From assembly GCF_029193575.1 (NCBI RefSeq), contig NZ_JARGCS010000019.1, forward strand, positions 62,001 to 126,000: a stretch of DNA of 64,000 nucleotides, read 5' to 3'. Of the stretch, positions 1 through 16,211 are shown piece by piece. The notes beneath the pieces were generated by a model. That model did not search any database and was not told the origin of the DNA. It saw only the letters and a program-made list of their open reading frames with translations. Each line of letters begins with the position of its first letter. Position 1 is the first letter of the stretch. The position numbers and the translations under genes were made by a program. The stretch comes from Pseudomonas entomophila (lineage in GTDB: Bacteria > Pseudomonadota > Gammaproteobacteria > Pseudomonadales > Pseudomonadaceae).

Positions 1-54
1 GACAACGACCTGAACGGGTTGATCGGCAGCCTGGGGGTACGGATGCGTTGGTGA
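1..54 (+). CDS. 3' end of an outer-membrane beta-barrel protein gene (partial)
   Basis: Only the last 17 codons and the TGA stop are inside the window. The C-terminus reads GSLGVRMRW, alternating small and hydrophobic residues and ending in Trp. This resembles the C-terminal beta-strand recognised by the BAM complex, as in autotransporters and other barrel proteins. The identity of the rest of the gene cannot be judged. It converges on glgB. Confidence 0.5.
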   Translation, partial: DNDLNGLIGSLGVRMRW

Positions 55-71
55 GCAGCGAATATGGCGCC

Positions 72-107
72 CCCCTTGTAGGAGCGGGGCAAGCCCGCTC
101 CAAGGGG
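72..107. repeat. REP palindrome / likely bidirectional terminator
   Basis: An inner stem GGAGCGGG / CCCGCTCC (81-88 with 94-101) is extended by CCCCTT / AAGGGG (72-77 with 102-107). It lies between two convergent genes. The core is the same GGGGCAAGCCCGCTCC sequence repeated in many other gaps of the window, so it is a REP element that may also stop transcription. Confidence 0.7.
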
Positions 108-120
108 ATGCGCCGTGACA

Positions 121-2331
<2,211 letters not shown>

Positions 2332-2392
2332 CTCACTGCCCCTTTCCATGTCTTCGATAAATAGGCGCCGCGCGCTCCTACACGGCGCGCGT

Positions 2393-5704
<3,312 letters not shown>

Positions 5705-5747
5705 GTGCGACTCCTTTCTGTTCAACGTTTTTCAGCCAGTGCGCGGC

Positions 5748-5850
5748 TCATCGCGGGGCCGGCCCGCTGCCACGCGTACACCCGGCGCACCGCAAGCCAG
5801 CGGGGTACCTGCGGGAGCGGCCTGGCGCCGCGATGGGCTGCGCAGCAGCC
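5748..5850. repeat. Degenerate inverted REP pair between glgE and treS
   Basis: Two REP-like blocks face each other: one near 5748-5767 (CATCGCGGGGCCGGCCCGC) and one near 5811-5850 ending in GGGCTGCGCAGCAGCCC. The latter tail recurs after the liu operon near 16183-16201. The pair fills most of the 156-nt gap inside an otherwise compact operon and could attenuate or protect mRNA. Confidence 0.55.
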
Positions 5851-5860
5851 CTGGAAGCCC

Positions 5861-7879
5861 CTAGCGCGCCCGCTCGATCCGCCAGATGCCGAACGGCTGG
5901 TGCCAGGGTTCGATGCGCATCCACTGGGTCTTGCCATGCCAGGTCCAGCGATGGCCGTTCATCAGGTCCTCGCCCTGGGTGTCGGCACTGTCGTCCAGCC
6001 CCAGTTCCCACAGCGGCAGTTCGAACTGCGCTTCCTGGGCGTTGTGCGGGTCGAGGCTGATGGCCACCAGGATGAAGTTGTCCCGCTCGGGGGTGCGTTT
6101 GCCGAAGTACAGGATGTTGTCGTTCCAGCAATTGAAGAACGCCACCCCCAGATGGCTTTGCAGCGCGCGGTTCTGCCGGCGGATGCGGTTGAGCTGGGCG
6201 ATTTCGGCGACGATGTTGCCGGGCGCGGTGAAGTCGCGCGGGCGGATCTCGTACTTCTCCGAATCCAGGTACTCCTCCTTGCCCGGCAGCGGCGTGCCCT
6301 CGCACAGCTCGAAGCCCGAGTACATGCCCCACAGGCCCGAGCCCATGGTCGCCAGGGCGGCGCGGATGAGAAAGCCGGCGCGCCCGGAGGTTTGCAGGAA
6401 GTACGGGTTGATATCCGGCGTGTTGACGAAGAAGTTCGGGCGGTAGCAGTGGCTCCACGGCGGCTGGTTGAGCTGCTCGAAGTACTCGCGCAACTCCTGC
6501 TTGGTATTGCGCCAGGTGAAGTAGGTGTAGCTCTGCGCGTAACCCACCTTGCCCAGGCGCGCCATCATCGCCGGGCGGGTGAAGGCCTCGGCGAGGAAGA
6601 TCACCTCCGGGTGCTGGCTGCGCACATTGGCGATCAACCATTGCCAGAACGGCAGCGGCTTGGTGTGCGGGTTATCGACGCGAAAGGTCTTCACCCCCTC
6701 CTCGACCCAGCCGAGCACCACATCGCGCAGGGCCAGCCACAGGCTGGGCACGGCCTCGGGCGCGTAGAAATCGACGTTGACGATGTCCTGGTACTTCTTT
6801 GGCGGGTTCTCGGCGTAGCGGATGCTGCCGTCGGGGCGCCAGCTGAACCAGCCGGGGTGCTCGCTGAGCCACGGGTGGTCCTGGGAGCACTGGATGGCGA
6901 AGTCCAGGGCGATTTCCAGGCCGTGCTCGGCGGCAGCGGCGACCAGGCGACGGAAGTCCTCGCGGCTGCCTAGCTGCGGGTGAATGGCGTCGTGGCCGCC
7001 CTCGGGGCTGCCGATGGCGTAGGGGCTGCCGGGGTCGCCCGGCTCGGCCTGGAGCGCGTTGTTGCGGCCCTTGCGGTGCTTGCGGCCAATCGGGTGGATG
7101 GGCGGGAAGTACAGCACGTCGAAGCCCATGTCGCGGATCATCGGCAGGCGCTGGTGCACGTCGTCGAAGGTGCCGTGGCGCTGCGCGTCGTCGGTGACCG
7201 AGCGCGGAAACAGCTCGTACCAGCTGGCGAACAGCGCGGCCTGGCGATCGACGTCGAGGGGAAACTCCTGGCTGCGGGTGAGGTAGCTGCGGTGCTCGGA
7301 CTGGCTCATCAGCCGCGCGGTGTCGGGGTGCAGCAACTGGGCCACCTGGTCATCGACGGCCAGGCTCGGCAAGCGCTGCTGGAGCGTTTCGAGTTGTTCG
7401 CGCAACAGCCCTTCGCTGCGCTCGAGGCCCTTGCCCAGCAGCAGGCGCCCCTCCTCCAACTCCAGCGTTACCTCGACACCGGCGTGGTACTTCTTTTCCA
7501 GGTCGTGGCAGTAAGTGGCGAATGGGTCGATCCAGGCCTCGATGCTGAACAGGTGCAGGCCCAGTTCGAGCGGGGTGAACTCGGCCAGCCAAAGGTCATT
7601 GCCCGGCGATTGCATCGGCACGCAGTGCCAGCGCCGGCTGTGGGCCTGGCGCCAATGCAGCATCACCGACAGGCGGTCGTGACCGTCGCTGTAGACCTTG
7701 CCTGCCACCTGCACCCCCTGGCCACTGACCGCCTTGGTGGCGAAAACGCCGCCATCGAGCGTGGGGCTGACGTCCTCGATCACGATGCGCGGCGCCAGCA
7801 GCGCCTGGGACAGGCTGATGGCCTGGTCCGGGTGGTCGTTGGCCATGGGCACGCTTGCGAAGGGCTCGTTGCGCGACAT
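5861..7879 (-). CDS. glgE: Alpha-1,4-glucan:maltose-1-phosphate maltosyltransferase GlgE
   Basis: Transfers maltosyl units from maltose-1-phosphate to the non-reducing end of a growing alpha-1,4-glucan (GH13 subfamily 3). The predicted 672 aa fits the family. Signature sites are nucleophile Asp402 in FRVDNPH, Glu431 in FLAEAFTRP, and MGSGLWGMYSGFELCEG. The ATG at 7879 has AGGGAGC at good spacing. First gene of the operon glgE-treS/mak-glgB, which forms a complete GlgE pathway from trehalose. In pseudomonads such loci are tied to trehalose/glucan turnover under desiccation or osmotic stress (family knowledge, not seen here). Confidence 0.95.
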   Translation of the reverse strand: MSRNEPFASVPMANDHPDQAISLSQALLAPRIVIEDVSPTLDGGVFATKAVSGQGVQVAGKVYSDGHDRLSVMLHWRQAHSRRWHCVPMQSPGNDLWLAEFTPLELGLHLFSIEAWIDPFATYCHDLEKKYHAGVEVTLELEEGRLLLGKGLERSEGLLREQLETLQQRLPSLAVDDQVAQLLHPDTARLMSQSEHRSYLTRSQEFPLDVDRQAALFASWYELFPRSVTDDAQRHGTFDDVHQRLPMIRDMGFDVLYFPPIHPIGRKHRKGRNNALQAEPGDPGSPYAIGSPEGGHDAIHPQLGSREDFRRLVAAAAEHGLEIALDFAIQCSQDHPWLSEHPGWFSWRPDGSIRYAENPPKKYQDIVNVDFYAPEAVPSLWLALRDVVLGWVEEGVKTFRVDNPHTKPLPFWQWLIANVRSQHPEVIFLAEAFTRPAMMARLGKVGYAQSYTYFTWRNTKQELREYFEQLNQPPWSHCYRPNFFVNTPDINPYFLQTSGRAGFLIRAALATMGSGLWGMYSGFELCEGTPLPGKEEYLDSEKYEIRPRDFTAPGNIVAEIAQLNRIRRQNRALQSHLGVAFFNCWNDNILYFGKRTPERDNFILVAISLDPHNAQEAQFELPLWELGLDDSADTQGEDLMNGHRWTWHGKTQWMRIEPWHQPFGIWRIERAR

Positions 7880-8019
7880 CGGTCGTTGCTCCCTGTTGGC
7901 GGTGGCGGTAAGGGTTCAGAGCCGTCGAGCACGGGGCGGGTTCAAAAAAATTGAGCGAAAGGACGCCGGCACGGATCAAAGCCTGCAGCACCCTCTCATC
8001 CACCCAGCGAGGTCAGGCC

Positions 8020-8187
8020 ATGAACATTCCCATTCCACCGGAGACACCCGACCCGAACATCGACGACCCGACCTTGCCGCCGCCGGTGCCCGAGCAAGAC
8101 CCGGACGAGCTGCCGATCAAGCCGACCGTGCCGCCGACCGTGGGCGACCCGCCGACCGAGGAGCCTCCAGTGAAAGCCAAAGGATAG
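8020..8187 (+). CDS. Small proline- and acid-rich protein of unknown function
   Basis: A 55-aa protein rich in Pro, Asp, Glu and Thr (PIPPETPDPNIDDP near the start, PPTVGDPPTEEPP near the end) with a short basic tail KAKG. It has no signal peptide or membrane segment and is probably intrinsically disordered. I chose ATG 8020 because GAGGTC lies just upstream; the longer reading frame from 7951 uses a poor start. It is transcribed divergently from glgE. I do not recognise a function. Confidence 0.55.
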   Translation: MNIPIPPETPDPNIDDPTLPPPVPEQDPDELPIKPTVPPTVGDPPTEEPPVKAKG

Positions 8188-8388
8188 ACAAGGTTGACCG
8201 TGGCGGCCTCATCGCGGGGCCGGTACCGGTACAACCAAGACAGTTGTCCGCACCGCTCTCCCACTGTGCCGGCATTCGGGCTTGCCCCGGCGATTCAGCC
8301 ACCCAGGCACCTGATATTTTTGCCAGTGGCACCCCCGGGCAAACCCGCGTACAGAAGCATCATACTTCTCGTCAGCGCGGACGCCTCC

Positions 8389-8652
8389 ATGCCAGACCAT
8401 GCCTGCATCACCCACTGCCTGGTCGAGATGCTCGCCGAATTCCTCGAATGCGCCCCCCAAGACATCCTCCCAGGCAGCGTGTTCGCCGACCTCGGCGCCG
8501 ACAGCTTCGACATGGTCGAACTGCAGGTGCTGGTCGAGGAGCGCTTGCAGGTCACGCTCGAGCACCCACTGCCCGTTCACACCAGCTTCACCGGCCTGGT
8601 CGAGCAGGTCGACCGGGCGATGGCGGTCAGCCGGCCAGCTCGGCGACGCTGA
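8389..8652 (+). CDS. Acyl carrier protein-like protein
   Basis: An 87-aa acidic protein with the ACP fold signature. The motif LGADSFDMVEL contains Ser39, the expected 4'-phosphopantetheine attachment site, and is followed by a helix-like stretch LQVLVEERLQVTL. The rest matches ACP length and helix spacing. I chose ATG 8389 by domain boundaries; its ribosome-binding site is weak. The 3' end overlaps the convergent acyl-CoA ligase gene by 26 nt. No ketosynthase, holo-ACP synthase or acyltransferase gene lies nearby, so the partner is unknown. The adjacent AMP-forming ligase could conceivably load it (inference). Confidence 0.8.
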   Translation: MPDHACITHCLVEMLAEFLECAPQDILPGSVFADLGADSFDMVELQVLVEERLQVTLEHPLPVHTSFTGLVEQVDRAMAVSRPARRR

Positions 8653-10297
8653 TCTCACGCATCCTGAACTTCTGCACCTTCCCCGTCACCGTCATCGGAA
8701 ACTCGTCGACGAAACGGAAATGCCGCGGCACCTTGTAGTGGGCGATACGCGCCTTGCACCAGCCCTGCAGTTCCTCGACCGTGGCGCTGTGCCCCGGGTG
8801 CAGCTTGATCCACGCCACCACCTCTTCCCCGTACTTGCTGCAAGGAATACCGATGACCTGGGCATCGGCCACCGCCGGGTGGGTGTAGAAGAACTCCTCC
8901 AACTCGCGCGGGTAGATGTTCTCGCCACCGCGAATGATCATGTCCTTGTTGCGCCCGACGATGCGCACATAGCCGGCCTCGTCCATCACCGCCAGGTCGC
9001 CGGTGTGCATCCAGCGCGCCGGGTCGATGGCGTCTGCGGTGGCCTGGGGGTTTTCCCAGTAGCCGAGCATGACGCTGTAGCCACGGGTGCACAGCTCGCC
9101 GATCTCGCCGCGCGGCACGATGCGGCCCTCGGCATCCACCAGCTTGGTCTCCAGTTGCGGCTGGGTGCGGCCGACGGTGGTCACGCGCAGTTCCAGCGCG
9201 TCGTCCGGCCCGGTTTGCAGCGACACCGGGCTGGTTTCGGTCATGCCGTAGGCGATCTGCACCTCGGCCATGTGCAACTGGTCGATCACCCGGCGCATCA
9301 CCTCGATCGGGCAGGTGGCGCCGGCCATGATGCCACTGCGCAGGGTCGAGAGGTCCAGGCCATTGCGCGACGGGTGGTCGAGCATGGCGATGAACATGGT
9401 CGGCACGCCATAGAGGATGCTGGCGCGCTCTTCGGCCACGGCACGCAGGGTCAGCTCGGGGTCGAAGGCGTCGCTGGGGTAGACCATGGTGCTGCCGTGG
9501 GTGACGCAGCCGAGGTTGCCCATGACCATGCCGAAGCAGTGGTACAGCGGCACCGGGATCACCATGCGGTCGAGTTCGGTCAGGCCCAGGCTTGCGCCGA
9601 CCATCAAGCCGTTGTTGAGGATGTTGTAGTGGCTCAGCGTCGCGCCCTTGGGGGCGCCAGTGGTGCCGGAGGTGTACTGGATGTTCACCGCTTGGTCGAA
9701 CTGCAGCGCTTGCTGGCGCGCCTGGTAGGCCTCGGCGCCGACCTGCCCTGCCCGCCCGGCCAGCGCCGTCCACGGCAGCAAGCCCGCCGGCGGCTCGGCC
9801 GCCAGGCTGATGACCCCGCGCAATGCCGGCAGGCGCTCGCTGGCCAGGCTACCCGGGGCGTGGGTGTCCAGCTCAGGCACCAGTTCCTGGACCATCGCGT
9901 GGTAATCGGACGTCTTGAACGCATCGGCGCACACCAGCCAGCTGCAACCGGACTGGCGCAGCACGTACTCCAGCTCGCCGAGCCGGTACGCGGGGTTGAT
10001 GTTGACCAGAATCGCGCCGACCTTGGCAGTGGCCAATTGCAGGATGCACCACTGCCCACAATTCGGTGACCAGATGCCGACCCGGTCGCCGACCTCGACG
10101 CCCAACGCCATCAGGGCGCGGGCATGGGTATCGACCTGCGCGGCCAACTGCCGCCAGGTGTAGCGCAAGCCCTGGTGCAGCACCACCAGCGCTTCGCGGT
10201 CGGCGCAACGGGCCACGGTGGCATCGAAGGCCTGGCCGATGGTCTGGGTGAGCAATGCTTGGTCCTGGCGACCGCGGGTGTAGCTTGGTTGATTCAT
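8627..10297 (-). CDS. AMP-forming acyl-CoA synthetase (fatty/branched acyl-CoA ligase)
   Basis: A 556-aa ANL-superfamily enzyme that activates a carboxylic acid to acyl-AMP and then acyl-CoA. The P-loop-like motif [19 protein letters not shown], the A5 region YGMTETSP and the hinge/catalytic region [16 protein letters not shown] are intact. The ATG at 10297 sits behind AAGGGA; the 87-nt upstream in-frame extension is not needed. It is divergent from liuA, sharing a promoter region with two LiuR-type palindromes. It may therefore activate a branched-chain or related acid feeding the liu pathway. Substrate is inferred from context only. Confidence 0.9.
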   Translation of the reverse strand: MNQPSYTRGRQDQALLTQTIGQAFDATVARCADREALVVLHQGLRYTWRQLAAQVDTHARALMALGVEVGDRVGIWSPNCGQWCILQLATAKVGAILVNINPAYRLGELEYVLRQSGCSWLVCADAFKTSDYHAMVQELVPELDTHAPGSLASERLPALRGVISLAAEPPAGLLPWTALAGRAGQVGAEAYQARQQALQFDQAVNIQYTSGTTGAPKGATLSHYNILNNGLMVGASLGLTELDRMVIPVPLYHCFGMVMGNLGCVTHGSTMVYPSDAFDPELTLRAVAEERASILYGVPTMFIAMLDHPSRNGLDLSTLRSGIMAGATCPIEVMRRVIDQLHMAEVQIAYGMTETSPVSLQTGPDDALELRVTTVGRTQPQLETKLVDAEGRIVPRGEIGELCTRGYSVMLGYWENPQATADAIDPARWMHTGDLAVMDEAGYVRIVGRNKDMIIRGGENIYPRELEEFFYTHPAVADAQVIGIPCSKYGEEVVAWIKLHPGHSATVEELQGWCKARIAHYKVPRHFRFVDEFPMTVTGKVQKFRMREISVAELAG

Positions 10298-10358
10298 GGG
10301 TGTCCCTTCTTGTTGTTCTGGGCATGACTGAAGCAAGCGGCGTTTACTCTGGCGCAGA

Positions 10359-10374
10359 TTTACGTTTACGTAAA
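10359..10374. promoter_or_regulatory. LiuR-type operator, copy 1
   Basis: TTTACGTTTACGTAAA is a near-perfect palindrome within a 29-nt block (10352-10380) repeated with two mismatches at 10402-10430. The sequence fits the palindrome I know for the MerR-family regulator LiuR, which controls leucine/isovalerate degradation. It lies nearer the acyl-CoA ligase gene. Confidence 0.7.
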
Positions 10375-10408
10375 GGTGATGCATCGATTGACAGTGTCCG
10401 AGCGCAGG

Positions 10409-10424
10409 TTTACGTTAACGTAAA
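10409..10424. promoter_or_regulatory. LiuR-type operator, copy 2, overlapping a liuA promoter candidate
   Basis: TTTACGTTAACGTAAA is a perfect 16-bp palindrome, 50 bp centre-to-centre from copy 1. A TTGACA at 10388-10393 lies 17 bp from TACGTT (10411-10416), so the operator would cover the -10 of a rightward promoter for liuA. Confidence 0.75.
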
Positions 10425-10462
10425 GGTGATAACGACACCGCGACGCGAACCTTGCCTCGATC

Positions 10463-10494
10463 CTATAGGCGCGGGCTTGCCCCGCTCCTGCAAG
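10463..10494. repeat. REP-like element in the liu promoter region
   Basis: A single REP-type sequence (GCGCGGGCTTGCCCCGCTCC) lies between operator copy 2 and liuA, within the likely 5' leader of the liu mRNA. Confidence 0.55.
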
Positions 10495-10554
10495 GACGGT
10501 GTGGGGCTCATCGACTACGGTGTTATCCATTTCAAGAACAAGAAGGTGCCCCGC

Positions 10555-11718
10555 ATGCATTACCCCACCCTGAACTTCGCCCTGGGCGAAACCATCGACA
10601 TGCTCCGCGACCAGGTGCGCACCTTCGTCGCCGCGGAACTCGCCCCGCGCGCCGCGCAGATCGACCACGACAACCTGTTCCCCGCCGACATGTGGCGCAA
10701 GTTCGGCGACATGGGCCTGCTCGGCATCACCGTGCCCGAGGAATACGGCGGCGCCGGCCTGGGCTACCTGGCCCACGTGGTGTCGATGGAAGAGATCAGC
10801 CGTGGCTCGGCCTCGGTGGCACTGTCCTACGGCGCCCACTCCAACCTCTGCGTCAACCAGATCAACCGCAACGGCACCCACGAACAAAAGCAGCAGTACC
10901 TGCCCAAGCTGATCAGCGGCGAGCACATCGGCGCCCTGGCCATGAGCGAGCCCAACGCTGGCTCCGACGTGGTGTCGATGAAGCTGCGCGCCGAGAAGCG
11001 CGGCGACCGCTATGTGCTCAACGGCAGCAAGACCTGGATCACCAATGGCCCCGACGCCAACACCTACGTGATCTACGCCAAGACCGACCTGGACAAGGGC
11101 GCCCACGGCATCACCGCGTTCATCGTCGAGCGCGACTGGAAAGGCTTCAGCCGCAGCAACAAGTTCGACAAGCTCGGCATGCGCGGCTCGAACACCTGCG
11201 AGTTGTTCTTCGACGATGTCGAGGTGCCGGAAGAAAACATCCTCGGCCAGCTCAACGGCGGCGTGCGCGTGCTGATGAGCGGCCTGGACTACGAGCGCGT
11301 GGTGCTCGCCGGTGGCCCGACCGGCATCATGCAAAGCTGCATGGACCTGGTGGTGCCGTACATCCACGACCGCAAGCAGTTCGGCCAGAGCATCGGCGAG
11401 TTCCAGCTGATCCAGGGCAAGATCGCCGACATGTACACCCAGCTCAACGCCAGCCGCGCCTACCTGTACGCCGTGGCCCAGGCCTGCGACCGCAGCGAGA
11501 CCACGCGCAAGGACGCCGCCGGGGTGATCCTCTACACCGCCGAACGCGCCACCCAGATGGCCCTGGAAGCGATCCAGATCCTCGGTGGCAACGGCTACAT
11601 CAATGAATTCCCGGCTGGCCGCCTGCTGCGCGACGCCAAGCTGTACGAGATCGGCGCCGGCACCAGCGAGATCCGCCGGATGCTGATCGGCCGCGAACTG
11701 TTCAACGAAACCCGCTGA
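10555..11718 (+). CDS. liuA: Isovaleryl-CoA dehydrogenase LiuA
   Basis: FAD-dependent oxidation of isovaleryl-CoA to 3-methylcrotonyl-CoA in leucine degradation. The 387-aa protein has the acyl-CoA dehydrogenase order: N-terminal helices, a beta domain with [14 protein letters not shown] and WITNG, and a C-terminal helical domain. Glu247 in [10 protein letters not shown] is at the position used as catalytic base in isovaleryl-CoA dehydrogenases, which supports this substrate over straight-chain ones. Start ATG 10555 follows AAGGTG; the in-frame extension back to 10255 crosses the operators and is not coding. First gene of liuABCD. Confidence 0.95.
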   Translation: MHYPTLNFALGETIDMLRDQVRTFVAAELAPRAAQIDHDNLFPADMWRKFGDMGLLGITVPEEYGGAGLGYLAHVVSMEEISRGSASVALSYGAHSNLCVNQINRNGTHEQKQQYLPKLISGEHIGALAMSEPNAGSDVVSMKLRAEKRGDRYVLNGSKTWITNGPDANTYVIYAKTDLDKGAHGITAFIVERDWKGFSRSNKFDKLGMRGSNTCELFFDDVEVPEENILGQLNGGVRVLMSGLDYERVVLAGGPTGIMQSCMDLVVPYIHDRKQFGQSIGEFQLIQGKIADMYTQLNASRAYLYAVAQACDRSETTRKDAAGVILYTAERATQMALEAIQILGGNGYINEFPAGRLLRDAKLYEIGAGTSEIRRMLIGRELFNETR

Positions 11719-11737
11719 GCACGAGGAACCGGCGCCA

Positions 11738-13345
<1,608 letters not shown>

Positions 13346-13348
13346 CCC

Positions 13349-14161
13349 ATGAGCGATTTCAGCACCCTTGAACTGGTCAAGGACCCTCGCGGCTTCGCCA
13401 CCTTGTGGCTCAGCCGGGAAGACAAGAACAATGCCTTCAACGCGCAGATGATCCGTGAGCTGATCGTCGCCATCGACCAGTTGGCCGAAGACGCCAGCCT
13501 GCGCTTCGTGCTGCTGCGCGGCCGTGGCCGGCACTTCAGCGCCGGCGCCGACCTGGCCTGGATGCAACAGTCGGCGCAACTGGACTTCAACACCAACCTC
13601 GACGACGCCCACGAGCTCGGCGAGCTGATGTACAGCCTGCACCGCCTCAAAGCGCCGACCCTGGCCGTGGTGCAAGGCGCGGCCTTCGGCGGCGCGCTGG
13701 GGCTGATCAGTTGCTGCGACATGGCCATCGGCGCCGAAGACGCCCAGTTGTGCCTGTCGGAAGTGCGCATCGGCTTGGCCCCGGCGGTGATCAGCCCGTT
13801 CGTGGTCAAGGCCATCGGCGAACGCGCCGCGCGCCGCTACGCCCTGACCGCCGAGCGCTTCAGCGGCGTGCGCGCCCGCGAGCTGGGGCTGCTGGCCGAG
13901 GTGTACCCGGCCGCTGAATTGGACGCCCAGGTCGAGGCCTGGGTCGACAACCTGCTGCACAACAGCCCGCAGGCCCTGCGCGCCACCAAGGACCTGCTGC
14001 GCGAGGTCGATGCCGGCGAGCTGAGCCCGGCCCTGCGCCGCTACACCGAGAACACCATCGCCCGCATCCGCGTCAGCCCCGAAGGCCAGGAAGGCCTGCG
14101 TGCCTTCCTCGAGAAGCGCCGCCCCGCCTGGCAACCCGACAAGAAGGAACCGCGTCCATGA
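13349..14161 (+). CDS. liuC: 3-methylglutaconyl-CoA hydratase (enoyl-CoA hydratase family)
   Basis: Hydrates 3-methylglutaconyl-CoA to 3-hydroxy-3-methylglutaryl-CoA. The 270-aa crotonase-fold protein shows the oxyanion-hole segments HFSAGADLAWM and VQGAAFGGALGL, followed by CDMAIGAEDAQLCLSEVRIGL. It starts 3 nt after liuB, and its TGA overlaps the ATG of liuD (ATGA), indicating tight coupling. Confidence 0.93.
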   Translation: MSDFSTLELVKDPRGFATLWLSREDKNNAFNAQMIRELIVAIDQLAEDASLRFVLLRGRGRHFSAGADLAWMQQSAQLDFNTNLDDAHELGELMYSLHRLKAPTLAVVQGAAFGGALGLISCCDMAIGAEDAQLCLSEVRIGLAPAVISPFVVKAIGERAARRYALTAERFSGVRARELGLLAEVYPAAELDAQVEAWVDNLLHNSPQALRATKDLLREVDAGELSPALRRYTENTIARIRVSPEGQEGLRAFLEKRRPAWQPDKKEPRP

Positions 14162-16113
14162 GCCAACCCACGCTGACCACCCTGTTGGTCGCCAACCGCG
14201 GCGAGATCGCCTGCCGGGTCATGCGCACCGCCAAGGCCATGGGCCTGACCACCGTGGCCGTGCACAGCGCCATCGACCGCGACGCCCGCCACAGCCGCGA
14301 GGCCGACATCCGCGTCGACCTGGGCGGCACCAAGGCCGCCGAAAGCTACCTGTTGGTCGACAGGCTGATCGCCGCGGCCAAGACCAGCGGCGCCCAGGCC
14401 ATCCACCCCGGCTACGGCTTTCTCTCGGAGAACGCCGGCTTCGCCCGCGCCATCGAGCAGGCCGGGCTGATCTTCCTCGGCCCACCGGCCAGCGCCATCG
14501 ATGCCATGGGCAGCAAGTCGGCGGCCAAGGCGCTGATGGACGCCGCCGGCGTCCCCTTGGTGCCGGGCTACCACGGCGAGGCCCAAGACCTGGAGACCTT
14601 CCGCACCGCCGCCGAGCGCATCGGCTACCCCGTGCTGCTCAAGGCCAGCGCCGGGGGCGGCGGCAAGGGCATGAAGGTGGTCGAGGACCCCAGCCAGCTG
14701 GCCGACGCCCTGGCCTCGGCGCAACGCGAGGCCCAGGCCGCGTTCGGCGATGCGCGGATGCTGGTGGAGAAGTACGTGCTAAAGCCGCGCCATGTGGAGA
14801 TCCAGGTATTCGCCGACCAGCACGGCAATTGCTTGTACCTCAATGAACGCGACTGTTCGATCCAGCGCCGCCACCAGAAGGTGGTCGAGGAAGCGCCGGC
14901 ACCGGGCCTGTCGCCCGCGCTGCGCCAGGCCATGGGCGAGGCGGCGGTGCGTGCGGCCCAGGCCATCGGCTACGTGGGCGCCGGCACCGTGGAATTCCTG
15001 CTCGATGCCCGTGGCGAGTTCTTCTTCATGGAGATGAACACCCGCCTGCAGGTGGAGCACCCGGTCACCGAGGCGATCACCGGGCTCGACCTGGTGGCCT
15101 GGCAGATCCGCGTGGCGCGCGGCGAGGCGCTGCCGATCACCCAGGACCAAGTGCCGCTGGTCGGCCATGCCATCGAGGTGCGCCTGTACGCCGAAGACCC
15201 GGCCAACGAATTCCTCCCAGCCACCGGCACCCTGGCGTTGTACCGTGAATCGGCACCCGGCGAGGGCCGCCGGGTCGACAGCGGGGTCAGCGAGGGCGAC
15301 CGCGTCTCGCCATTCTACGACCCGATGCTGGGCAAGCTGATCGCCTGGGGCGAGGACCGCGAGCAGGCCCGCCTGCGCCTGCTGGCGATGCTCGACGAGT
15401 TCGCCATCGGCGGCCTGAAGACCAACATCGCCTTCCTGCGGCGCATTCTCGCCCACCCGGCGTTCGCCGCCGCCGAACTGGACACCGGGTTCATCCCTCG
15501 CTACCAGGACCAGCTGCTGCCTGCCTCGAGCGCCTTGTCCGCGACCTTCTGGCAGGCCGCTGCCGAGGCCTGGCTGCAGGGCGCTGCGGGTCATCGCCGC
15601 GACGATGACCCGGCCTCGCCCTGGGCCAGCCGCAATGGCCTGCGCCTGGGCCTACCGGCGCGCAGCAGCCTGCACCTGCGCTGCGACGGCCATGACCAGG
15701 CGCTGACGCTGGAGCACGGCGCGCCGTCGACCTTGCGCCTTGAAGGCGAGCACCTGTACCACGAGCATGACGGCCTGCGCCGACGCCACCTGGCGATCCG
15801 CCGCGGCGACGTGCTGTACCTGCATTGGGACGGCGAGCTGCACGCCGTGACGGCCTTCGACCCGATCGCCGAGGCCGAGGCCAGCCACGGCCACCAAGGC
15901 GGCCTGGGTGCGCCGATGAACGGCAGCATCGTGCGCGTGCTGGTCGAGCCAGGCCAGGCCGTGGAGGTCGGCACCGCGCTGGTGGTGCTGGAGGCGATGA
16001 AGATGGAGCACAGCATCCGCGCACCGCACGGCGGCACGGTGAAGGCGCTGTTCTGCCAGGAAGGCGACATGGTCAGCGAAGGGACCGTGTTGGTGGAGCT
16101 GGACACCGAGTAG
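14158..16113 (+). CDS. liuD: 3-methylcrotonyl-CoA carboxylase, biotin-containing (alpha) subunit
   Basis: ATP-dependent biotin carboxylase with a fused biotin carrier domain; carboxylates biotin for LiuB. The 651-aa protein has an N-terminal ATP-grasp region with KASAGGGGKGMKVVE, ERDCSIQRRHQKVVEEAP and FFMEMNTRLQVEHPVTE. The C-terminal biotinyl domain carries EAMKMEHS with Lys615 as the biotinylation site. Last gene of the operon, followed by a REP pair. The downstream pathway gene liuE (HMG-CoA lyase) is not in the window. Confidence 0.95.
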   Translation: MSQPTLTTLLVANRGEIACRVMRTAKAMGLTTVAVHSAIDRDARHSREADIRVDLGGTKAAESYLLVDRLIAAAKTSGAQAIHPGYGFLSENAGFARAIEQAGLIFLGPPASAIDAMGSKSAAKALMDAAGVPLVPGYHGEAQDLETFRTAAERIGYPVLLKASAGGGGKGMKVVEDPSQLADALASAQREAQAAFGDARMLVEKYVLKPRHVEIQVFADQHGNCLYLNERDCSIQRRHQKVVEEAPAPGLSPALRQAMGEAAVRAAQAIGYVGAGTVEFLLDARGEFFFMEMNTRLQVEHPVTEAITGLDLVAWQIRVARGEALPITQDQVPLVGHAIEVRLYAEDPANEFLPATGTLALYRESAPGEGRRVDSGVSEGDRVSPFYDPMLGKLIAWGEDREQARLRLLAMLDEFAIGGLKTNIAFLRRILAHPAFAAAELDTGFIPRYQDQLLPASSALSATFWQAAAEAWLQGAAGHRRDDDPASPWASRNGLRLGLPARSSLHLRCDGHDQALTLEHGAPSTLRLEGEHLYHEHDGLRRRHLAIRRGDVLYLHWDGELHAVTAFDPIAEAEASHGHQGGLGAPMNGSIVRVLVEPGQAVEVGTALVVLEAMKMEHSIRAPHGGTVKALFCQEGDMVSEGTVLVELDTE

Positions 16114-16117
16114 AACG

Positions 16118-16201
16118 CATCGGGGCAAGCCTGCTCCTACAGGGATCACGCGACCCTTGTAGGTGCGGGCTTGCCCCGCGATCGGGCTGCGCAGCAGCCC
16201 C
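16118..16201. repeat. Inverted REP pair (REPIN) after liuD
   Basis: A left arm (TCGGGGCAAGCCTGCTCCTAC) and a right arm (GTAGGTGCGGGCTTGCCCCG) are inverted, followed by GGGCTGCGCAGCAGCCC. The pair separates liuD from the convergent repressor gene and probably marks the operon end. Confidence 0.7.
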
Positions 16202-16211
16202 CTCCACACCC

